64,000 nucleotides of DNA from Apium graveolens. Its lineage: Eukaryota; Streptophyta; Magnoliopsida; Apiales; Apiaceae. The stretch spans positions 238,557,996 to 238,621,995 of the forward strand of contig NC_133656.1 of NCBI RefSeq assembly GCF_009905375.1, read 5' to 3'. Each line of letters opens with the position of its first letter. The first letter of the stretch is position 1. The notes beneath the pieces are model-generated. The model worked only from the letters and a program-made list of their open reading frames with translations, ran no database searches and was not told the origin of the DNA. Below, in pieces: positions 46,277 to 57,400 of the stretch. Made by a program: the position numbers and the translations under genes.

Positions 46277-46876
46277 TGTTGGGTGTCTGTAAAATAATAC
46301 TAGAGGGGGTTTGAGTTCTGCAACGTTTTCAGTGTATGAGTAAGAACTCGATTTTGGATGATGAAGATATAAATGTTAAGTGCATGTGTTTGTATGTATG
46401 AGTGTGTAGAAGAGAGCGTAACCTCCAAAACCTTTCCCACTGGGGTATTTATAGCTCAATAGTAGGGTTTAGGAGTTGGTACCTTTGTATCAGGGTCGTT
46501 CAATGTTGGGGGCGGAGGACATCTAGTTTGAATGAATTTTATACACGTGTCTAGGCAATGGCCGCCTTAGATTGTATCAAGGGCGTACTAACGTGTGTCA
46601 TGTTTATCCCAATTGTTGGTTGTCCGTAGCTGTCATCGTCACGTTACCAGACTTATGTTCCACGTACTCTTTCTAGGGGGGCTGTGGGACTAGCTTGTTC
46701 TTTGTTTGGGATGGACCTAACTCCTCCTCTGAGCCTTACTCACCCTATAGCAGGGTTGGACTCTATTTGGGAGGTTGACCAGTTCGTGGAATAGGTTTGG
46801 ACCCGACTCTCCTCATGGGCCCGACTCACCCCATTTGCGTGTTACTGGATTGGGTTAGGTGTCGGCTCCACCAACA
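46277..46876 (-). repeat. Probable LTR, about 600 bp
   Basis: Ends TGTTGG and CCAACA are a typical LTR pair. On the minus strand a TATA box (gagctataaataccc, near 46445-46458) sits two-thirds of the way along, followed by a leader. The flanking bases (gctat and gtctg) do not match, so no target duplication survives; no primer-binding site or polypurine tract was recognised. It abuts the CACTA remnant. Confidence 0.5.
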
Positions 46877-47640
46877 GTCTGGCACATTCGGGTTACAATA
46901 AAATAAAGAATTTTGAAATTTAGCACTTTAATTGCTCTATTTTCAAGCTTTATCAACATTTATCATAGAAGCGCTCATAATCATGCGTGTATGATTACTT
47001 TCAAGCTTCTTTATATTTTATCGTTCCGGTTAATTAATATGAAATCGACCTCAAACTTGCTAACTTATTAATTAGTACCAATTAATTTGAGTTTTTAAAA
47101 ATGATTATTACGTGTTTCACCTTCAAATTAATTCTTTTTTTAGTATAATTTTAAATTAATAAACAATTTTAAAACAATGCATTTTGAAGTTGCGATCTTT
47201 TATATTTTTTCAAACTTCAGATACACAAATTACATAATTCTGAATCCTCAAAAACATCTTCCATTCAAAAAAACCTTCCACTAACGTTGTTAAAAAAAGT
47301 TAAAAATTGTACACAAAATGCACAATATTTTCAAAATTTCAGGTACACATTTATTATCGGGTAACACCCTATATTTATAAATCATTGACCAAAATGTCTA
47401 TCAAAATTTTAAACTGCCCAAAATAACCACCAAATACTTCATTTTAGTACAGTTTAATACTCCACTAGTAGAGTTTGTCCAGAATGATACTCCTTCCCAG
47501 TGGAGTATTATGGCTCATACTTTTTTGTCAATGAATTATCGGTCTAGATATTTCTTTATCAGTGTAATAATATGTGAGATACTTTTTTGTCAGGGAATCA
47601 TCACCTAAAATTTTAAAATTATTAAATTAAGATCCCCACT
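46877..47640. other. AT-rich intergenic DNA
   Basis: No gene. Near 47450-47530 the words tactccactagtagag and agtggagtattatgg occur, which return inverted around 50470-50550 (see findings). Confidence 0.4.
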
Positions 47641-47814
47641 TTAATTAGGATTTAGGCTCTAGAATTTAGGGCGCCCTAAACCCTAAATCAATTTTACTTT
47701 TATTCTTTTTTTTTTAAATATTTCTAAATCCTGTAAAATTGTTGGGGATGCACAGGGATCACACACAGTGCAAACTGGAGCTAAAGACCCAGTCACTGCA
47801 CCATCTTAAAGTTA

Positions 47815-50387
47815 GATTGATGTGGCTCCAATAAATGTGGAGTCACAACTAAAATCCTTAACAATTGAAGCACCTGAAACACCAAATTCACCCACACACT
47901 CACAGGATGTTGACATGATTAATACATCACTTCCAAATTCTCCATCTATAACTCTTGTGGGGGAGCCAAAAATTCAAGAAAGTGAGCATCATCTTTTAGA
48001 TGATTTGCTGGCTCACTTGCCATTTCTTTCTGAGTCTGTTGAGACATCTTTGCCTAAATTTTCATAAATCTGCACAGAGTCTATAATAGTCTCCACTCCA
48101 AACTCAATCATTTCTTCAATCTCGATGGATATTCATCATCCGTCGAGTAGTGATTGCATCCCGACAGATAAGCCTACATACTACTGTCCCGATGGATATT
48201 CATCATCCGTCGGGAGTCTCTAACCACTTCAAATTTCTTCAATTTTTACAAGTGCAGAAGACTTAGTTGTAGTGCAATTACTCTTAGGACTGAGGGAAGG
48301 GAGTGAACTGAGTGAGAGGCCGGGTTGCTCCCAGGCAAAAGGAGAGAATATGAGTGAACAAATGCATTCTATTTCTTCAGGACTGGAAAAAGTGAGTGAG
48401 AGGAGTCCCACCTTAGATGGTGAAGGTGAGGGTGTGAGGGTGGGAACCAAGGGGAGTCCTTGATGCAAAAACAGAGAGATCATGAGAGAAATGCAGGTAC
48501 TGGAGAGATAAGGATGTATATAATTGCAAGTGAGTCAATGAATGTCAATGATGCAGAAAGGAAAAGACTATTTCAGCAAGAATATCAAGCTGTCATAGAT
48601 TCTATTTCCCTAGATGCTGAGACATTTACTCATCATGTTATAGCTTATCAAACATTAGCTGTACAGGGTAATAAGGAGGTTGAAAGAATTCTTAATTTGG
48701 TGCACACTACTCAATCTCTACAAAGAGCAATTGATGCAATCACTGTTATGCCTTTAACTACTGGCAGTGATTTTGAACTGGCTGAAGACTCATTTGAGGA
48801 TGTTGGTGGGGATGGTGAGGAAGACAGCATGAGCATAGGGGGAGATGCAGATATTCTTGCCTGGGTGCTAACAAAAGAATGTTCCTACTCACATCTCCAA
48901 TCAACACTATTCAAGCTGATTCATGACACCCAAACAACCATTCAAGCATCTACAAATGCCAGCACAAAGAGGCTACTTACAGCACATCTTGAAGCACTCC
49001 AGCTGCATAAGATTCAAGCTCTCCAACACAGTCAAAGTGTGGATGAAATCAAGCAGGAAGTCTCTGAAGTAAAACACGATTTCATAGCAAGGTTGGATGC
49101 TAGACTTCCTGAAATCACCATGACTGAGATAGCTTAGAAGCTAAGGAATGAGGCTGATCTCAATAGAAAGGTTGAGGCCATGGACTCTAGATTATCTGAT
49201 GTGAAAAAGTCAATGGCCAAGATACTTGCTAATCAAGAAACTCAGACTGCTCTACTCCAACAGTTGGTGGCTACTCAACTCCCTTCCACTCTCCAACTTG
49301 ATGCTAACAAAAAGGGGGAGAAAGGCTCATCTAGTGAGGGGGAGAAACAGCTCAACATCCAAGTCAGCACAGTAATTGTGCCAACAATTGCTTTCACAAA
49401 GCCACCAGCAGTAAAACTAGAAACAAATGATAAATTGTTAAAGATTGATGTAGCAGCAGCTGGGAAGGAGTTAAAAGAGAAATGGAGGAAAATAGATACA
49501 GAAATTCAACATAAATTTGGACCAATTCAGAAACCAGACAAAGTCTTTAATCATCGCTCTCAAGTCAAGCACATCTCTGTGAATGAAATGAGTTTGAATT
49601 ATCTGGAAAAGGGTCAAACATCTTGCATCAAATCTCTAAAAGCAAAGCTGATCATGAAGCCTAAAAGAAACTACTCAAAGTTTTCAGACAAAAATTCTAT
49701 GGATATTGTGTATGAAACACCTAGGCTAGATGAGAAGAAGTTGTTGGCTAGGTCAATTGCTTTTTCAAGGATCGAGCTGATTCAGCACTTAAAAGAAGAA
49801 TTGCCAAGATTTACAGAAATGGTAAAGAAATATGTGTGGTGGTTGGACACCCTCAGTTTGTTGAAGCTAAAAAGGAAGAAAAGGAAAGAATCGGGCAAGA
49901 AAAGAATCAAGCTGCCTTAGAAGCTAAGAAGCTCAAACAAAAGAAAGAGCAAGCTGCTATCTTGGCCAAACTTCAAGCTACAAAGACTACAACTGAGATT
50001 GCTGCACAACCATATGTAATTGCTGAACCTCAAGATCAAAAAGTGCAAGATGAACCACAACAGAAAAGAAGATTCAGATACAAGATCCACTCCAAAAGAG
50101 AATTAGACTTCAGTGATGAGGAAATGGAAGACTACATTCCCAAAAAGTCTACAACTTTAACTCAGACATCAAAACCCTCAATGGTATTTGAAGAATTCAA
50201 GGTGGTGGATCCAACAAGGAATATCCATGGTAAGCCCATAATTCCAAAGGATGAGCCAGTAGACTGGGATAGCTTGCCAATTCCTGAACTAAACTTTCCA
50301 ATCTTCAACAAGCTAAAGAAAACAAAGACTAGAGCAAGCAAGAAAATGAAACCTGTGACTCTCAGATCCAAAATCCTAACCAAATAA
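47815..50387 (+). pseudogene. Broken retroelement-like coding block (coiled-coil protein)
   Basis: A long intronless reading with several breaks. It moves from DVAPINVESQLKSLT (frame at 47822) through QMHSISSGLEKVSERSPT (48272 frame) to a 48460-49137 segment ending MTEIA-stop. A TAG at 49135-49137 interrupts a text that continues as KLRNEADLNRKVEAMDSRLS. A frameshift near 49840 follows, then KKEEKERIGQEKNQAALEAK and a Lys-rich C-terminus ending at 50387. Predicted features are coiled coils (about 49000-49270 and 49850-50000) and basic tails. I know similar Gln/Lys-rich coiled-coil proteins from plant Ty1/copia-type elements, possibly the env-like second ORF, but no protease, integrase or reverse transcriptase is present. 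Identity is tentative. Confidence 0.45.
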
Positions 50388-50938
50388 TATAAATTATGAT
50401 ATTTTTTTAATAATAAATAATTAAATAATATACAAAATTTTAAAATTAAAGATAATATTTCAATGACGGTGAAGTATCAGGCCGGTACTCCATTGGGAAA
50501 GGTGTATCAGGACTGATACTCCACAGACTGATTGACTACTCCACCGGAAGTGACGTTTAATTCTGTTACTACACTATCGTAGTTATTTAGGACATCTTAT
50601 CATAGAATGGGTAATTTGGGTAAAATAACATCTGAAAATAATTATTTTGGTCATTTTTTCTTTATTATTCTCAAACTACAAATACACAAATTGCACAATT
50701 TGTAAATTTCAGTTACACTTCTTGCATTTTACTCTTTTTTATTTCTTTACTCAAAAATAAAAATATTTTTCCATCAAAAAGAATTAAAATAATAGTTATT
50801 ATTATTCTTTGCTTCTAAAAATGACAAATATTATGACAAGTTTAATTTTTTAAAGTAAACTTAATAAAATTGGGGATGGGATGGACGGAGGCGCTTATGA
50901 ATCGAAATTTAACCGAATTTATATGATTCTCGTTTTGC
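50388..50938. other. Intergenic, AT-rich
   Basis: The stretch 50464-50570 (gaagtatcaggccggtactc and neighbours) resembles, inverted, the left flank near 47440-47510. Nothing else was recognised. Confidence 0.35.
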
Positions 50939-51321
50939 TATGTGCCCGTTTGGGAAATCTTAAAATAAGTAACTTATGACTTAAAATGATTAAGTCCGAA
51001 ATAAGTGATAAGTTGATAAATACTTATAAGTTCTATAAGTGTTTGGATAAATTTACTTATAAGTCATAATTTTTTTTACTTAAATGAATTAAAACAAATA
51101 ATTATTAAATATAATTATCTTAGTTCATGAATCTTAAATTATAAAATATTTAAAAATTTATATTTTAAAATCAAAACTTTAGAAAAAAGTGAAAAAATGA
51201 AAATAAGTTGGAAAAAAGTACGTCACTGCCTACTTTCAACTTATCAGCTTATAAGTTGTAAATTCAGCTTATAAGTTAGGTCGACAAACACTCGTCGATA
51301 AGCTGTTACCAAACAGGCCCT
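50939..51321. mobile_element. MITE in the TTI1 promoter
   Basis: About 385 bp with imperfect inverted ends: gtgcccgtttggga at the left and taccaaacaggccc at the right. The interior is built from repeated cttataagt words on both strands (for example acttataagttctataagtg and cagcttataagttgtaaatt), giving strong self-complementarity. It ends only about 130 bases before the TTI1 start codon. Confidence 0.65.
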
Positions 51322-51359
51322 ATATTTCGCGGTTCCATTTCTGCTCTCCAAAATCTCAC

Positions 51360-51380
51360 ATATATAAACTAGGGTTTCAA
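51360..51380 (+). promoter_or_regulatory. TATA box and telo-box of TTI1
   Basis: catatataaactagggttt combines a TATA box with a telo-box-type AACCCTA element (reverse strand), a pairing common in housekeeping and growth genes of plants. It lies about 70-90 bases before the ATG at 51450. Confidence 0.5.
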
Positions 51381-51449
51381 CTCTCAATTTTCAAATCCCC
51401 AACTCTCACTCCAATTCAATCTTGTATCTATAATTTATACTTACAACAA

Positions 51450-54400
51450 ATGGAACAACAACTTGAACTCGAAGAATTATCACAAATCGATTTCTCAGAA
51501 CTCAAACACTACTGCTTGCAGCTACTTGAGCTCCTTCAAAGCCCTAGAAAAGACTCTCACACTCTCTCTCAGCTCCATCGCTTGCTTTTACGATCTCCGC
51601 CGCAGTCTCTGCAGCCTTTTTTCGAGTACTCTTTCGTGTTTCGAGTTTTTTTATTTGTTTAATTTGAGTGTTTAGGCTGTTTAATTAAGTGTTGATTAAT
51701 GTATATGTGTGTTTAGTTGAAATGATGTGTGATTATGTTTAGTTTTTCTGTTTAGGTTGTTTGATTGCGCGCTTATATGCTTTAGGTTGTTTAATTGCGC
51801 GTTTATATATGTTTAGTTGAGGAGTTGAAATGTTCGATTAGTTGATTTATGTTTGTTTAATTTGAGTGTTTAGGCTGTTTAATTAGTTGTTGACTTATGT
51901 ATGTGTGCATTTAGTTGAAATGATGTGTAGTGATGTGTGATTATGTTTAGTTTTTCTGTTTAGGTTGTTTGATTGCGCGTTTATATGCTTTAGGTTGTTT
52001 AATTGCACATTTATATCTGTTTAGTTGATTTATGTTTGTGTTTGTTAGATTGAAATAATGTGTGAATTGTGATTATGTTAAGTTATTCTGTTCAGGTCGT
52101 TTAATTGCGTGTTTATATGCTTTCGTATTTCGAGTATTTATATTTATTTAATTTGAGTTTTGATGCTGTTTAATTAGTTGTTGACTTATGTATGTGTGCA
52201 TTTAGTTGAAATGATGTGTAATTATGTTTAGTTTTTGCTGTTTAGGTTGTTTAATTGTGTGTTTATATGGTTTCGTATGTTGAGTATTTATTTAAGTTGA
52301 GTGTTTAGGCTGTTTGATTAGTTGTTGATTGATGTATGTGCGTGTTTAGTTGAAATGATGTGTGATAATGTTTAGTTTTTCTGTTTGGATTGTTTGATTG
52401 TGCGTTTATATGCTTTAGGTTGTTTAATTGCGCATTGATATGCTTTCGTATTTATATCTATTTATTTGAGTAGTTAGGATTTTTGATTTGTTGTTGATTT
52501 ATGTATGTGCATATTTAGTTTAAGCGATGTGTGATAATGTTTAGTTTTTCTGTTTAGGTTGTTTGATTGCACGTTTGTATGCTCTTATTAGTTATTTGTA
52601 TGTGCGAGTATACGTTTATTTAATCGTGTATTAGTAGAATTTTGAATTGTGTATGTGGCCGGAACAATTTGATTGTGTATTAGTACTTTAGTAGAATAAT
52701 GAATTGTGTATTTAGTCGAAACAATTCTTATTGATGTTTAGTTTTTCAGTTAGGTTGTTTTGCGTTACTTGTGTCTTTCAAGTTTCAAGTTATATACGTG
52801 TGTGCGTGACTGTTAGTTTATAATTGTATACCGACAGAGTGTATAACTAGGTAACTATGTGTGTGCGCGTGCGCACATGTATTTAGTTGGAAAACTTTGT
52901 TTTAGTGTTTAGTTTTGCTCTTTAGGCTGTTTGATAAGTTGTTGGTTTATTCGTTTTTTCAGCTATACGTTGTTTCCGTTGCTGCTTTTATTGGATAGAG
53001 CTGTCGAGTGCAGATCAAAGGTTGATTCTAATAATTCAAAAGGGCCACTTACAGTGAGTGACAGTGTAGCTGAAGGTGTGCTTAAATGTTTGGAGGAACT
53101 TTTGAAAAAGTGTCGAATAGGATCATTAGATCAGGTATATGAAATATTATTAAGTTCTGCTAATATGCATTTCGGAGTTTATTGGATTGATTACAGTTTC
53201 CGATAAGTTTTGCTATATATGTATATATTTGTATTATTTCAGTATGTTGTGTGTAGTAGGTTCACGCTGTCTTTTAGTGCAATATTACGCCCATTTATTT
53301 GCTTTTGTGGAGATTAGAGCTGCTTGACATCCTTCAATGGAAATAGAATTTGTATGTAATGACTCTTGAAGTGATTTTATTATGTGCAAAGGCTTCACTT
53401 GCTTGATGCTTCAAAGAAAGTGTTATGTTTGGGGCTATATATTCTTCCTGCTTCAGCAATCAATGCAGCATTTGACACCTATGAGTATGGGTATCTGATT
53501 GTCTTTGCAAATGGTAAATAGTGATTGTTAATTCAGTTTACGTAATTATATATTGTTTTGTTGTTTTCCCTTCTTAAGAGTGGTACTCTCTAGCGGAGGT
53601 CACTAACTGAAGAGGAAATGAGCGTCTGTATGCGTAGTGTCTTAACTAGATAACTTCCATAATCTTAATAATGAGTGTCTAGAAACTGAGAATGCTAGTT
53701 GTTACTGGTTGTACTTTAGATTAGAATTATTAGCCATTTAACAGGCAAGCTAGACTGGAATGGTTGCAGTCTTTCCCGTGATTGAGTATTTGGAGAGCAG
53801 GCTCATATGTAATATGGATATGGTCATCTTATCTTCACAACACTGCTCTAGGAAGAGTTTACAGAAGATAAAAAAGTCTTGGGAGCTATTTCACCAAGGA
53901 TGGATTCGTGCATGGGAGGAGAAAATGTGTTGTAATTAAGGTGTTTGAAGTTTTACCTGAGCATTCTTATACATTAGTAGCTTGGTGGCATATATGGGTT
54001 TGTAGTTTCAGTTTTTGGGGAATGACACAATACATGTGAGTCGATCAAATTGGTTTTCTAGGGTGTTTGTATCGGGTTCTAACATAACAGACTCAGACAA
54101 CGGTTTTGATTGTCTAAATGGGTATTGTTAGTTACTGGCTACTCACCTTTATCTTTTGAATATTAATGTGCCCACAGTCTTAATGTATTACACACATAAC
54201 TCATCATGTGCGAACTGAGAACAATCAATTTTCATTATGTTCTTTTTAGGTCCATGAGTTCCCATTGTGCACTTCTGTTTATATATTAATGCATGATTGC
54301 AAATTGAAATCATTAAAAATACTTACATAAAAAGATGTTTTGGTTTTTTTCCCTTCCAGATGGTTATTGTTTTGAAGAAATTGACTAATGGGGCAATACT

Positions 54401-57400
54401 TTCTCCGTCTGAGGCTGCAGAAGAATTTCGTGGAGGGGTATTAAGGTGTTTCAGGGCTCTGCTTCTCAGTTTGCATATGTGCTCTAAGAAGTCTTGCTCA
54501 TGTAAACAAATTACTGGCTGGCCTGCACTCTCAAAAAGCACTGAATTACAATCACCCATTAGTCGAGACACAAAGTATGATTCTGAACAAGAATGTTTAC
54601 TTGCATTTCTTCAATCTCAAACTGCTTCACCTGCTGTTGGGCATTGGCTTTCGCTTCTTCTAAAGGCATGTGATGTTTTAGTTTAATCTTTTTGCCTTGC
54701 TTTTAAGGGCATATGTAGATTCTATGAATAATGCGATCGTTTCTTTATTGATCCAAATCTGCACTGAATTTTGTGTGTGAAGGCCGCAGATACCGAAGCA
54801 GGGCGTGGGCAGCTAGGTAGTGCACAGCTTCGGACAGAAGCCTTTTTCACTCTGCGTATACTTGTTGCTAAGGTGATTTTGCATTGCATTTACTAGCTTT
54901 TCTAACCGGTCAACAATCTGTTTATGTCCTGGGTTCTTTAGCTATAGAAAGTTGTCCGCCGCACTGATCTTGAAAACTTCTGTATATGGCAGCTTTAGGT
55001 TACATATTAGTATCCTATAGTTTATAGTTTTCTCAGCCGTATCTTCTGACAATCTTCATTACTAGACCTCAGATGTAAAATTCTATGTTAACTTCCGATA
55101 TCATCACCCCTCCCTCCTTCTACATCCCATTCCCTACATATAATATAACCTCAGCTTTCTTTTTATTCTCGCCATGAAGTTGTTCTACTAGGCCTCTTTG
55201 TAGTGAGAGGATGGCATTTTTGTGGAAGCAGAATACTGTATGCTGCAGAACTACATGCCTTATTAATTTTACTCTAGCGGTGTATAACTTAGCCTTAAGT
55301 ACAGCCTTGTGATGTTAACTTCTTTGTTGTAGGTCGGTACTGCAGATGCCTTATCATTCTTTGTGCCAGGGGTAGTAAGTCAGTTTGGCAAAGTTTTGCA
55401 TGTAGCGAAAAGGATGATAAGTGGAGCTGCTGGAAGTGCAGAAAGCCTAGATCAAGCAATTCGAGGTTTGGCTGAGTTCCTTATGATAGTTCTTGAGGAT
55501 AATGCTGATTTATGTAGCCTTGATGAAACTGGAAATGGCAATGCTGGCGTCCACTCAAGTAAGGAGAAATCTCCGCAGTCGATTCTAGAGGAACTCCGTC
55601 ATTTGCCCGTTAGTTTTATTGGTCAGAGTCAAATTGTAGTGAAAGACTTGAAACATGTAGTTGTGGACGGGAGTGTTCCCGATTTAGAACACAAGAATGA
55701 GGGAACTAAAAGCCAAGAAAATGTGCAAGGAACTCTGCATGTTGATCGTACAAAAGATTGGATATTGAAAACTTCAGCTCATGTGGATAAACTATTGTCT
55801 GCAACTTTCCCGAATGTAGGTTCTGACAACTGACTCGGTACTTGGTAGTAGTCAAACCAAAAGATTTGTGCAGTTATGTTCATGTTTCTGTTTTTGCATT
55901 CTTTTCAAACTGTAGACTGTAGCTTAAATACCAATGTGTTCATATTCCCTTAATGTTAATCACTCGTGTTCACATATTTTTATAGCTCTGCGTCCATCCA
56001 GCTCAAAAGGTGAGGAAGGCACTTTTGGCTGCGATAGAAGGGCTTTTATCAAGGTGCTATTATACATTGAAGGAGAGCAGATTAGTTTTTCTGGTAATCT
56101 CACCCTGAACTAATAACTCTAGTACTTGTGCTTGTGTAAATCTCAAGTTACTAGCAAGCAGACTTTATGTGTCAAAGGGTCGAGTGGATACTTCTGTGAA
56201 CCAATAGTGTGCTGGTAATACACCCAAAAAAATGTGTCCTCATTTAAATTAGCATGCATGCATTGTTTTGGAATGTCGTTCGACATTCTAACCAAAATTC
56301 ACTCTAAAAAAAGTATCAGTTATTTGACTAAACTTATCAGAATAAAATAGTTACTTGACCAAATAGGTTTCTTTAATTTGCTTAACATGGTTGCATATAC
56401 GAATTCTATATTTCCTTGGTCGTATGAGCTTATATTAATCTACCTGCATACAGGAGTGCTTATTTGTATTAGTTTGTGATGACTTCGAAGAGGTGTCTGA
56501 AGCTGCACAAGTGTTTCTTGGAGGTCAATTCTCGTCAAGGGGAAAACATGACATTAAGCATGACGTTGCTCAAATCTTTAGCAGGTTTAATTATATTTCT
56601 AATGGTTTTACCATTGTCGTCCTATTATTAGCATTTCTCTTCCCAAATCTGTAACGGGAGCTTGGAGAGAAGTGGATACTTGGAAATAAACTTACATATT
56701 AGTGCATTTCTGTTTACAGGCTTACCAAGAAGCTTCCAAATGTGGTGCTTGGAAGTGAGGAGGCAGTTGCAATATCACATGCTCAAAAGTTGCTAGTTTT
56801 AATTTACTTTTCTGGTCCTCGGCTTGTGAAGGACCACTTCCTCCAGTCACCTGTATGTGCACCTTCATTCTTTTTCTTTCTTATCTTTAGGCAGGTGGGT
56901 GGGGCCGCGGGGGATTGTGCCTTGTTTTAAGAACAGTATTTAATCACTTAAATGGTCAATGAATGTACATGACAAGGTTACTGAAAGATTTTCTTCCGTA
57001 ATAAAGTTCATTGAAAGTATTTTATTTTAACAGACGGGTTTTTTTTTGTTTAAGTGTTTGATATTGAACATACTGTAACTAGGTTCCCTCTGTTTGCAAT
57101 ATTTAGGTCACAGCTGCCCAATTCTTAGATTCATTTGCCCTGTGTTTGGGTCAAAATTCGGCATTTGCTGGTTCACTTCAGAATCTAATGTTAGCAAGGC
57201 CGTCCTCAACTGGTTACCTGCACTCAATAGCCGAGATGAAAGCTGTCAATTCCTTCAGCATCGATGACAACTCTATTAAGCAGGCCTTTTCATCCAAAGA
57301 GCCAAGGTTCCTGGGCGCTCAAAACAACAAGCCTGTAGATACATGGGAAAATGTTCACAGTGAAGTAGAGCTTCCACGAGTGCCACCTTGGTTTGTCCAT

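Noticed and set aside
46277..46876. Full LTR retrotransposon with the 47815-50387 block as its interior
   Set aside because: No second LTR copy, no primer-binding site or polypurine tract, and the LTR is oriented opposite to the coding block.
47672..47695. Interstitial telomere repeat (ccctaaaccctaaatc)
   Set aside because: Only two units; too short to mean anything.
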